Positions 7,263-14,731 of a DNA stretch of 48,073 nt are shown piece by piece. The stretch is from positions 1 to 48,073 of the forward strand of contig BNTV01000020.1 of assembly GCA_025996865.1 (NCBI GenBank), written 5' to 3'. Both the position numbers and the translations under genes were made by a program. The DNA comes from Bacteroidia bacterium. GTDB lineage: Bacteria > Bacteroidota > Bacteroidia > Bacteroidales > Azobacteroidaceae. Under the pieces are notes generated by a model. The model did not search any database and had not been told where the DNA came from. It was given only the letters and a program-made list of their open reading frames with translations. Within the stretch, counting starts at the first letter, position 1. Each line of letters starts with the position of its first letter.

Positions 7263-10200
7263 ATGAAAAAGTTGTATTATATTTTGTTGACAGCAAGTAT
7301 CATTTTTAACGCTTGCACTGCCAATAATAAAAAAGAAGCCGGAAGGGATTTCAACAGTACATACAAAGATGAATATCTGAATCGTATTGCGTTTCCTATC
7401 GGTGGATTAGGTACAGGCATGTTCTGTGTGGAAGGTACAGGCGCTATTTCCCACATGTCGTTGCGGCATCATCCGGAACTGTTTCACGAACCCTGTATGT
7501 TTGCCGCTATTCACGTGAAAGGCTTGGAAAACGGTACTAAGATTCTGGAAAAAACGATTCCGGACTGGAAAAAATTCGGGATGGGAGGTTCTTCGCTGGG
7601 AAACGGCGGCACCACTTGGGGATTGCCTCGTTTTAAGGAAGCAACTTTTTCGGTACATTTTCCTTTTGCGGAAATTAAACTGAAAGACAATGACATACCT
7701 TTGGATGTAACGTTGAAAGCATGGAATCCTTTTATCCCGACCGATGAAGACAATTCAGGATTGCCGGTAGGAGCAATTGAATACACTTTCAAAAATACAA
7801 GTTCCAATACCATTGAAGCTATTTTCTCGTATAGCTCCCGGAATTTCATGTATGTACATGGAAAAGGTTCATCTTCGGTAGAACCGATCGGCAATGGGTT
7901 TATCCTTTCGCAGACAGGTACGGAAAATGAGCCTTTCCACCAAGGTGAATTTGCGGCATTTACCGACGATCCGCAAACCAAAGTCGATCGTTTGTGGTTT
8001 CGCGGCGGTTGGTTTGACCCTTTGACGATTCGATGGAATGAAGTCGCCACAGGGAAAATGCCTGAAAAAGGTTTTGAGCCTGGGGCGCCCGGAGGCTCGC
8101 TGTTTGTGCCTTTCAAATTAGGCCCAAAAGAAGAGAAAACCGTCACTTTGTATATGGCTTGGTATGTTCCGTATTCCAATTTAAGAATAGGACCGGATCC
8201 CAAATCCAAAGAAGATTTGCCGAGCTATAATCCGGACGCCGGAAAATCGGACGAAGTTTATCTAAGCGAAGCCGGCTCTCCGTTTTATCGTCCCTGGTAT
8301 AGCAATAAGTTTAAATCCATAAAGGAAGTCAGTGATTATTGGAAAACGAATTATGCAGACTTGCGGAAAAAATCCGAATTATTTACGGATGCTTTCTATA
8401 ACAGCACGCTTCCACCCGAAGTATTGGAAGCGGTTGCCGCCAATTTAACCATTCTGAAGTCAACGACTGTTTTCCGTCAATACGACGGACGAATGTGGAA
8501 CTGGGAAGGCAGCGGCGATACATGGGGAAGTTGTCATGGCTCATGTACACACGTGTGGAACTATGCACAAGCCGTTCCGCATCTTTTCCCGAATATGGAA
8601 AGGTCGTTGAGGGAATCCGAATTTTTAATCAGCCAGGATAGCCGGGGACATCAGGCTTTTCGTACGAATTTGCCGATACGTCCCGTTCACCACGATTTTC
8701 ATGCTGCGTCCGACGGACAATTGGGCGGCATTATGAAAGTGTATCGCGACTGGCGGATTTATGGCGATAACGAATGGCTTAGGAAATTGTATCCCGCTGT
8801 CAAACAAAGCATGGATTACTGTATCGGCGTCTGGGATCCGCGTGAGACCGGCGCTTTGGAAGAGCCGCACCACAATACCTACGATATCGAATTTTGGGGA
8901 CCCGACGGTATGTGTACAAGTTTCTATACCGGCGCTTTGCAGGCGATTACGCTGATGGGTAAAGCGTTGGGTGAAGATGCAAGCCGTTATGAAATACTCA
9001 TGGCAAAGAGTAAAGAGTACATGGAAAAAAAGTTGTACAACGGTGAATATTTTATTCAGGATATCCGTTGGAAAGATTTGAATGCTCCCGATCCGACAAA
9101 GGCTTTATCATTCCATTCCCAATATACGCCCGAAGCCGTTGCCATATTGGAAAAGGAAGGGCCGAAATATCAATACGGAGTGGGTTGTTTGTCGGACGGT
9201 ATTTTAGGTTCTTGGATGTCATTGGTTTGCGGCATGAACGAAGTGATTGATGAGGAGAAAATAAGCAGCCATTTGAAATCTGTTCATCAATACAATCTTA
9301 AAAAAGACCTGAGAAATCATGCCAATCCGCAACGTCCGACTTTTGCATTAGGCAATGACGGTGGTTTGCTGTTATGCTCATGGCCCCATGACGGCAAACT
9401 GCAATTGCCCTTTGTATATAGCGACGAAGTGTGGACAGGCATTGAATATCAGGTTGCATCGCATTTGATGTTTGAAGGAGAAGTAGAAAAAGGTTTAGAC
9501 ATTGTGAAGACAGTTCGCCGGCGTTACGACGGACACATCCGGAATCCGTTCAATGAATACGAATGTGGCGCATGGTACGCCCGTGCCATGTCTTCCTATG
9601 GACTGTTGGAAGGTTTAACGGGGATCCGTTATGATGCAGTGGAAGGTATCCTTTATATCAATTCGCGGGTAGGAAATAACTTTACTTCTTTTCTTTCTAC
9701 CAACAGGGGATTCGGAAATGCCGGCTTAAAGAATGGGAAACCATTTCTTTCCGTCAAATACGGTTCAATCCCGGTCAAGAAATGTATTGTTTCGGGAAAG
9801 GAAACAAATATGAATGTGTTTGAAAAAGGAACATTCGGTTACGACTTAAAGTATTTATCGGAGAAAGACAGTGTCATTATTTTAAGTAGTCTTGACGAAC
9901 AGGCACAGGTAATTGTTTCGCCCAAATACCAGGCAAAAGTATTTACAAGTTCTGCGGCCGGATTAGAAGGAAAAAGTCTGGGTTTTGTCAATTATAAAGC
10001 ATTGGATTCTAAAGTAATCGACGAACACATGAACGGTTATGGCGGAGAAAATCGCTTTTGGTTGGGTCCCGAAGGAGGAAAGTATTCCATTTACTTTCAA
10101 CCGGCAACGGAACAAGTATATGCCAATTGGCATACACCTGCCCCGATTGACACTGAACCTTGGGAAACCGTCGAAACAAGTCGGCAAAGTATTTCTCTGA

Positions 10201-10964
10201 AAAAAGAAATGGAAGTCGCAAATTATGTAGGAACTCATTTGAAGCTACAGGTAAACCGGAATATTTCACTGATTGAAACCGCCGAAATCCGGTCCAAACT
10301 GGGTATTGAAGTGAAACCGGAAGTAAAAGCCGTTGCCTACTCAACCGAAAATATTATTACCAACCGGAACGATTTTGAATGGACGGAAAAAACCGGAACG
10401 ATTTGTATCTGGATGTTGGATATGTTTATTCCGGCTCCTCGTGCAGTAACAATTATTCCCTACAATGAAGGAAATGAAAGCCGGTTGGGAAAAATTGTCA
10501 CTTCCGATTATTTTGGGGAAATTCCTTCCGACCGTTTGAAAATTAAAGACAATGTTATTTATCTCAAAACCGATGGTAAATATCGCAGTAAATTGGGATT
10601 GAACGTAAAACGTACCCGCGCGATTGCCGGAAATTACGACCCTGATGCTCAGCGGCTTACAATAGTTACTTTCAATGTGGATAAAGATGCTGTCTATCTG
10701 AATCAAGAATGGAATCCCGAAAAAAACGCTTTGACGGGCGATGCCATGAATGCCTATAACGACGGACCATTGGAAGACGGAAGTATCATGGGTCCTTTCC
10801 TTGAATTGGAAAGCGTTTCTCCAGCAGCATTTCTGCAACCGGCACAATCTCTTTCGCATAAACATTCGGTATATCATTTTATCGGAGAAGAAACCGGCCT
10901 GAGTCCGATTGCGGAAAAATTACTGGGAGTTTCCATTGCGGAAATAAAAATGATGTTTGACTGA
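7263..10964 (+). CDS. GH116-type glycosidase fused to DUF6786-like domain, lipoprotein
   Basis: A 1233-residue lipoprotein (lipobox near Cys18, IIFNAC). Residues about 35-330 match the GH116 N-terminal beta-sandwich, opening with RIAFPIGGLGTGMFCVEGTG. Residues about 370-840 match the GBA2/DUF608 (alpha/alpha)6 catalytic barrel. In the segment LEEPHHNTYD, Glu533/Glu534 lies where the nucleophile is expected, and CLSDGILGSW places Asp645 as the likely acid/base; the YDGHIRNPFNEYECG end follows. GH116 enzymes are beta-glucosidases, beta-xylosidases or glucosylceramidases. From about 855 on the protein instead resembles DUF6786, with YGGENRFWLGPEGG (926-939) and SPAAFLQPAQSLSHKHSVYHF near the end. 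Plain GH116 proteins are about 800-900 residues, so this is a fusion. Residue assignments are by motif position only. Confidence 0.83.
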   Translation: MKKLYYILLTASIIFNACTANNKKEAGRDFNSTYKDEYLNRIAFPIGGLGTGMFCVEGTGAISHMSLRHHPELFHEPCMFAAIHVKGLENGTKILEKTIPDWKKFGMGGSSLGNGGTTWGLPRFKEATFSVHFPFAEIKLKDNDIPLDVTLKAWNPFIPTDEDNSGLPVGAIEYTFKNTSSNTIEAIFSYSSRNFMYVHGKGSSSVEPIGNGFILSQTGTENEPFHQGEFAAFTDDPQTKVDRLWFRGGWFDPLTIRWNEVATGKMPEKGFEPGAPGGSLFVPFKLGPKEEKTVTLYMAWYVPYSNLRIGPDPKSKEDLPSYNPDAGKSDEVYLSEAGSPFYRPWYSNKFKSIKEVSDYWKTNYADLRKKSELFTDAFYNSTLPPEVLEAVAANLTILKSTTVFRQYDGRMWNWEGSGDTWGSCHGSCTHVWNYAQAVPHLFPNMERSLRESEFLISQDSRGHQAFRTNLPIRPVHHDFHAASDGQLGGIMKVYRDWRIYGDNEWLRKLYPAVKQSMDYCIGVWDPRETGALEEPHHNTYDIEFWGPDGMCTSFYTGALQAITLMGKALGEDASRYEILMAKSKEYMEKKLYNGEYFIQDIRWKDLNAPDPTKALSFHSQYTPEAVAILEKEGPKYQYGVGCLSDGILGSWMSLVCGMNEVIDEEKISSHLKSVHQYNLKKDLRNHANPQRPTFALGNDGGLLLCSWPHDGKLQLPFVYSDEVWTGIEYQVASHLMFEGEVEKGLDIVKTVRRRYDGHIRNPFNEYECGAWYARAMSSYGLLEGLTGIRYDAVEGILYINSRVGNNFTSFLSTNRGFGNAGLKNGKPFLSVKYGSIPVKKCIVSGKETNMNVFEKGTFGYDLKYLSEKDSVIILSSLDEQAQVIVSPKYQAKVFTSSAAGLEGKSLGFVNYKALDSKVIDEHMNGYGGENRFWLGPEGGKYSIYFQPATEQVYANWHTPAPIDTEPWETVETSRQSISLKKEMEVANYVGTHLKLQVNRNISLIETAEIRSKLGIEVKPEVKAVAYSTENIITNRNDFEWTEKTGTICIWMLDMFIPAPRAVTIIPYNEGNESRLGKIVTSDYFGEIPSDRLKIKDNVIYLKTDGKYRSKLGLNVKRTRAIAGNYDPDAQRLTIVTFNVDKDAVYLNQEWNPEKNALTGDAMNAYNDGPLEDGSIMGPFLELESVSPAAFLQPAQSLSHKHSVYHFIGEETGLSPIAEKLLGVSIAEIKMMFD

Positions 10965-10993
10965 TAATAAAAAGCTGCCATGGAATGTATTAA

Positions 10994-11146
10994 CGCTTTG
11001 GAAGCAGATGGTATCCACATTGGTTTAACGCCACAGGTAATCCGGAGATTAAAGGCAAGAATGCTTGCCTTTATTTTATTGTGGCTCCGGATGAAGCGAA
11101 TTCGCAAAAAGCGGAACAACAAATGAAATCATTTAGATTTTCCTGA
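10994..11146 (+). pseudogene. 3' remnant of an unidentified gene
   Basis: In the frame 10994-11146 there is a protein-like stretch (51 codons) containing WYPHWFNATGNPEIKGKN, then CLYFIVAPDEANSQKAEQQ and ending FRFS before a stop. It has no start codon and a stop directly upstream at 10991, and it overlaps the end of the convergent symporter gene by 14 bases. It reads like the C-terminus of a secreted carbohydrate-active or lipoprotein gene whose body has been deleted. I cannot name the family. Confidence 0.4.
11051..11072 (+). terminator. Rho-independent-like terminator after GH116-type gene
   Basis: A perfect 9-bp stem, AAAGGCAAG/CTTGCCTTT, with a 4-base loop is followed by ATTTTATT. It lies 87 bases after the GH116-type stop and before the convergent symporter gene. 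Because it also falls within the gene remnant at 10994-11146, it could be coincidental. Confidence 0.5.
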
Positions 11147-12575
11147 AAACAATCAACCCAATCATTACCAAAGCCGCGTTTACAATCAACAACTCATAGC
11201 CGAACTGATAGCCGATCATCGCTTTCAAAAATAAATTTCCTGCAAAACAGAGGACGGGGGATAGGATACAAATGTACGGGACGACTTTGTCGCAAGTCCT
11301 GGTTTTGAACAGGATTCCGAATGCAAATAAGCCCAACAAAGGTCCGTATGTGTAAGAGACAATCTTGTAAAGGGCGTCGATTACACTGGTATTGTTAATG
11401 GCTTTGAAAAGCAACATGATTCCGATGAAAGCGAGCGAAATCGCCAAATGTACGCTCAAACGGATTTTGCGCGCTTTTTTCTCATCCTGTTTATCAATCT
11501 CCAGAAAATCCACGCAAACAGAAGTGGTCAATCCCGTCAGCGCCGAATCGGCGCTGGCAAAGGTTACCGCAATAATTCCGATGGTAAAAAAGATAATTGC
11601 AGCGACTCCGAAATAACCGTTTGAAATCAGCGCCGGAAGAATATCATCACCCATTTCCGGTAGTGTGATGTGATTGATTGAGGCATAATTAAGCGCTAAT
11701 ATTCCCAAACAGAGAAACAGAAAATTAACCGGAATAAAAAAGAAGCTGTAAGTACAAACGTTTTTTTGAGCTTCGCGCAGGTTTTTGCATGAAAGATTTT
11801 TCTGCATCATTTCCTGGTCAATTCCCGTCATGGCGATTGTTACGAACATTCCGCCGAAAAATTGCTTGAAAAAGTTTTGTTGCGAATACCAATCATCGAA
11901 AACGAAGATGCGTGAGTGCGGACTCTCTTTCACCAAGTTAACAATTCCGGTGAAATCGAGGTTTAATCCTTTCGCAACTTGCCAAATGATAATAATTAAA
12001 GCAGCAATCAGGAAGAAAGTTTGCAACAAATCTGTCCAAATAATCGTCTTGATTCCGCTTTTGTGGGTATATAACCAAATCATCAACAAAAATCCGGCGG
12101 CAGTAAGCGTGAAAGGAACATGCCAAGCGTCGAAAACATAAGTTTGGAGAATGAGTACTGCTACATAAAGTCGCGCAGCCGCCCCGACAGTCCGCGACAG
12201 AATAAAAAAACCGGCTCCGGTCTTGTAGGCATTTCGTCCGATTCGATTATCCAAATAGGTATAAATGCTGGTGACATTTAGTTTATAGTAAACCGGTAAA
12301 AGAACAAATGCAATTACTGCATATCCCAACAAAAATCCCACGACCATTTGCATATAAGCCATGTCGAATTTCCCAACCATTCCCGGAACGGACACAAAAG
12401 TTATGCCCGATAGCGAAGAGCCAATCATCCCGAAAGCGACGATATACCACGGCGATTTTCTGTTTCCGAGAAAAAAAGCGGCATTTTCGGAATGCTTTTT
12501 TCCTGTGAACCAAGAAATGGCAAATAGTACTCCGAAATAAAGCAAAATCAGGATGAAAACGAATGTTCCGTTCAT
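11133..12575 (-). CDS. Sodium:solute symporter (SSS family)
   Basis: A 480-residue inner-membrane protein with about 13 hydrophobic segments. The N-terminus (MNGTFVFILILLYFGVLFAI) and the FFLGNRKSPWYIVAFGMIGSS region are typical of the SSS family, in which the GxxGSSLSG-like turn contributes to the sodium site. It also has the GIDQEMMQKNL cytoplasmic loop seen in sugar and sialate branches. The substrate is not readable; a location beside glycosidase genes and galM favours a sugar or uronate, as an inference. The start at 12575 directly precedes the first helix. A TACGTTTG box (12603-12596, minus) just upstream may be its -7 element. Confidence 0.88.
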   Translation of the reverse strand: MNGTFVFILILLYFGVLFAISWFTGKKHSENAAFFLGNRKSPWYIVAFGMIGSSLSGITFVSVPGMVGKFDMAYMQMVVGFLLGYAVIAFVLLPVYYKLNVTSIYTYLDNRIGRNAYKTGAGFFILSRTVGAAARLYVAVLILQTYVFDAWHVPFTLTAAGFLLMIWLYTHKSGIKTIIWTDLLQTFFLIAALIIIIWQVAKGLNLDFTGIVNLVKESPHSRIFVFDDWYSQQNFFKQFFGGMFVTIAMTGIDQEMMQKNLSCKNLREAQKNVCTYSFFFIPVNFLFLCLGILALNYASINHITLPEMGDDILPALISNGYFGVAAIIFFTIGIIAVTFASADSALTGLTTSVCVDFLEIDKQDEKKARKIRLSVHLAISLAFIGIMLLFKAINNTSVIDALYKIVSYTYGPLLGLFAFGILFKTRTCDKVVPYICILSPVLCFAGNLFLKAMIGYQFGYELLIVNAALVMIGLIVFRKI

Positions 12576-12636
12576 AACGATGGAAATTAAAAGTGCAAAC
12601 GTACAACTTTTTCTTGAAAGTTAAAATTTGTAACTC

Positions 12637-13398
12637 TTAAAAGTTGTGTGATAATGCAATTCCGGCTTGTTGTCCGGTATAATAAGGCATGATTGCGGTT
12701 TGCGAAACGCCGTTTTTATTTGATTTGTCCGGACGGAAAATTTTCCGGTTCACAGGCAGCAACCAATAACCTATCCGTGCGCTTAAAATACCGAATCCTG
12801 CGCCGGCAATCACATCATTAGTCCAGTGCCTTTCGTTATATACACGCAGGAATCCGACACCAAAAGCCGTTGCATAAGCCAAAGCCGGATAGACCGGCGA
12901 CGTTTTTCCGTATTCAATCCGCACCAATTCGGCGCCCATGAAAGCCGTAGCTGTATGACCGGACTGAAAAGACGTCGGAGCGTTCGAATCCGGACGTGGT
13001 TGACGGACAGTGTATTTAAGGGAATTTACCATAATTCCCATTGCCAGGTAAGAAGTTGCTACAACCAAGGTTCGGTCGATATAGTCGTGTCTTGCCTCTG
13101 CGCCCAGCAAACTCAGCCCATATACGGAAACTACCGGAGCATATTGGATATAATCGTCGATAAGAATGGGTTTCGTCCGGTATTTAGCCAATTCATCCTT
13201 GATGTCTTCATTGACGGATTTCAGATAACCGTTCGTTAAGCCGAACGAACCGAGCGCGATTAAAGAGCCGGGGACAATCAGTTGGTTTGCCGAAAATGTA
13301 TATTCTTTTTCTTCTTTTGAATAAATACTATCGTTCTCCTGAGAGAATAACGTTTGATAAATCAGTAAACAAGCAATAAATAGAATGTTTCGTTTCAT
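12637..13398 (-). CDS. PAP2-superfamily phosphatase with signal peptide
   Basis: A 253-residue protein with an N-terminal signal (MKRNILFIACLLIYQTLFSQ) and several later hydrophobic segments. The three-part acid-phosphatase signature is present: KYTVRQPRPDS (motif 1), SFQSGHTATAF (motif 2, with Gln replacing the usual Pro before SGH) and RVYNERHWTNDVIAG (motif 3, catalytic histidine and aspartate). Such proteins dephosphorylate lipid phosphates such as undecaprenyl-pyrophosphate, phosphatidylglycerol-phosphate or lipid A on the periplasmic side. The 9-bp inverted repeat at 12603-12611/12639-12647 spans its stop codon but has no U-tract. Confidence 0.85.
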   Translation of the reverse strand: MKRNILFIACLLIYQTLFSQENDSIYSKEEKEYTFSANQLIVPGSLIALGSFGLTNGYLKSVNEDIKDELAKYRTKPILIDDYIQYAPVVSVYGLSLLGAEARHDYIDRTLVVATSYLAMGIMVNSLKYTVRQPRPDSNAPTSFQSGHTATAFMGAELVRIEYGKTSPVYPALAYATAFGVGFLRVYNERHWTNDVIAGAGFGILSARIGYWLLPVNRKIFRPDKSNKNGVSQTAIMPYYTGQQAGIALSHNF

Positions 13399-13495
13399 GA
13401 GCTAAGCAGAATGTTTTTTTAACTAAAGCGGCTGCAAATTTACATGAAATAATTGAGATTACCTATGAATTTATAAATTTTTTTATAATCACGGG

Positions 13496-14611
13496 TTATA
13501 TCAATGTATAAACGCCTCCGGGCTTGCAACGGACAACCCCTTTCATTTCCAACTCAAACAACACGCTCGACAGTTTACTGACCGGCCAATTCAATTCAAT
13601 AGCCAGGACATTTAATTGCATATTTTCTGCTTTTGAAAGCAAGTCGGTTATCGTTTTTTCTTCCGGATTCAAGTCTATAAAGAGATTGCGTTGAACGGTT
13701 TGCCGGATGGCGGTTTGGGTTTGAACGTCCCAATTCATTTCCCTGAAAACATCCTGGGCGGAAGTGACTAAGGCCGCTTTCCTGAATTTGATAAGCGAAT
13801 TGCATCCCTCGGAATAACGGTCGCCGACTTTACCCGGATAAGCGAACAGGTCACGGTTGTATGAATCGGCAATATTCGCAGTGATCAAGGCGCCGCCTTT
13901 TTCGGCCGATTCGACGACAACGGTACAATCGGCAATTCCGGCAATGATGCGATTTCGTTTTACAAAATTCTGCCGGTCGGGATTGGTTTCGCTCATGAAA
14001 TCGGTCAATAATCCGCCGTTATTTAACATTTCTACCGCTGTATTCCGGTGAACAGCCGGATAAATGCGGTCTAAACCATGTGCCAAAACGCCAATGGTCG
14101 CCAGATTTTCTCTTAGCGCCGCGCGATGTGCGATGATGTCAATCCCGTAAGCCAATCCGCTGACAATAAGCATGTCCGGAAATTTCGCTTTGATATCGTG
14201 AAGCAATTGGTCGGTCATGTCCCGTCCGTAAGCCGAAGCGTTTCGAGTACCGACAATACTGATAATTTTCGGAACATTCAAATCGACATTGCCGCGAAAA
14301 TAAAGCATGACGGGAGAATCTATACATTCCTGCAAGCGTTTGGGATAGGAAGAATCTGTGATAAATAGCGGGGTAATCTTGTTTTTTTCGATGAAAAGGA
14401 TTTCTTGTTCCGCTCTTTTCAAAACTTCCGGATTGTGAATTTCGTCTATAATTCGCCTGGACAAACCCGGAATTCGTTCGAGCAAATGTTTTTTCTCTGT
14501 AAATACCAAAGAAATATCATCCAGATTGTTAATGATTTGTTTGGCAATAATATTGCCGATTCCTTTTACAAGGGTTATCCCGATTTGATATATTAAGTTC
14601 CGGCCAGACAT
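13496..14611 (-). CDS. dprA: DNA-processing protein DprA
   Basis: A 371-residue DprA, which loads RecA onto incoming single-stranded DNA during natural transformation. The start is set at 14611 (MSGRNLIYQIG) rather than the longer frame at 14647. It has an N-terminal helix-hairpin-helix-like part (GIGNIIAKQIINNL, IPGLSRRIIDEI), then the Rossmann-like domain with ISIVGTRNASAYG, VSGLAYGIDIIAHRAAL and VVVESAEKGGALITA. The C-terminus (about 305-371) is a winged helix, as in many Bacteroidota members. Length and motif order are normal. Confidence 0.94.
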   Translation of the reverse strand: MSGRNLIYQIGITLVKGIGNIIAKQIINNLDDISLVFTEKKHLLERIPGLSRRIIDEIHNPEVLKRAEQEILFIEKNKITPLFITDSSYPKRLQECIDSPVMLYFRGNVDLNVPKIISIVGTRNASAYGRDMTDQLLHDIKAKFPDMLIVSGLAYGIDIIAHRAALRENLATIGVLAHGLDRIYPAVHRNTAVEMLNNGGLLTDFMSETNPDRQNFVKRNRIIAGIADCTVVVESAEKGGALITANIADSYNRDLFAYPGKVGDRYSEGCNSLIKFRKAALVTSAQDVFREMNWDVQTQTAIRQTVQRNLFIDLNPEEKTITDLLSKAENMQLNVLAIELNWPVSKLSSVLFELEMKGVVRCKPGGVYTLI

Positions 14612-14694
14612 AAATGTAAAGAATTGATTAAAAAAATTACAGTACAAAGCTAAAGTAAAAAGTTGAAAATTACAATGAAACTGAAAAGTTTTTG

Positions 14695-14702
14695 TAACTT
14701 TG
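14695..14702 (+). promoter_or_regulatory. Predicted -7 element for the GH9 gene
   Basis: TAACTTTG, matching the Bacteroidota TAnnTTTG box, ends 29 bases before the GH9 start codon. No well-spaced TTG was found for -33. Confidence 0.4.
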
Positions 14703-14731
14703 TTGTCATAAATAATTAAATTTATAATTGT

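Noticed and set aside
7511..8209. Antisense frame (232 codons) opposite the GH116-type gene
   Set aside because: Lies wholly within a gene with continuous family motifs on the other strand.
12603..12647. 9-bp inverted repeat across the PAP2 stop as a terminator
   Set aside because: AT-rich, 27-base loop, no U-tract, and the symporter gene continues on the same strand.
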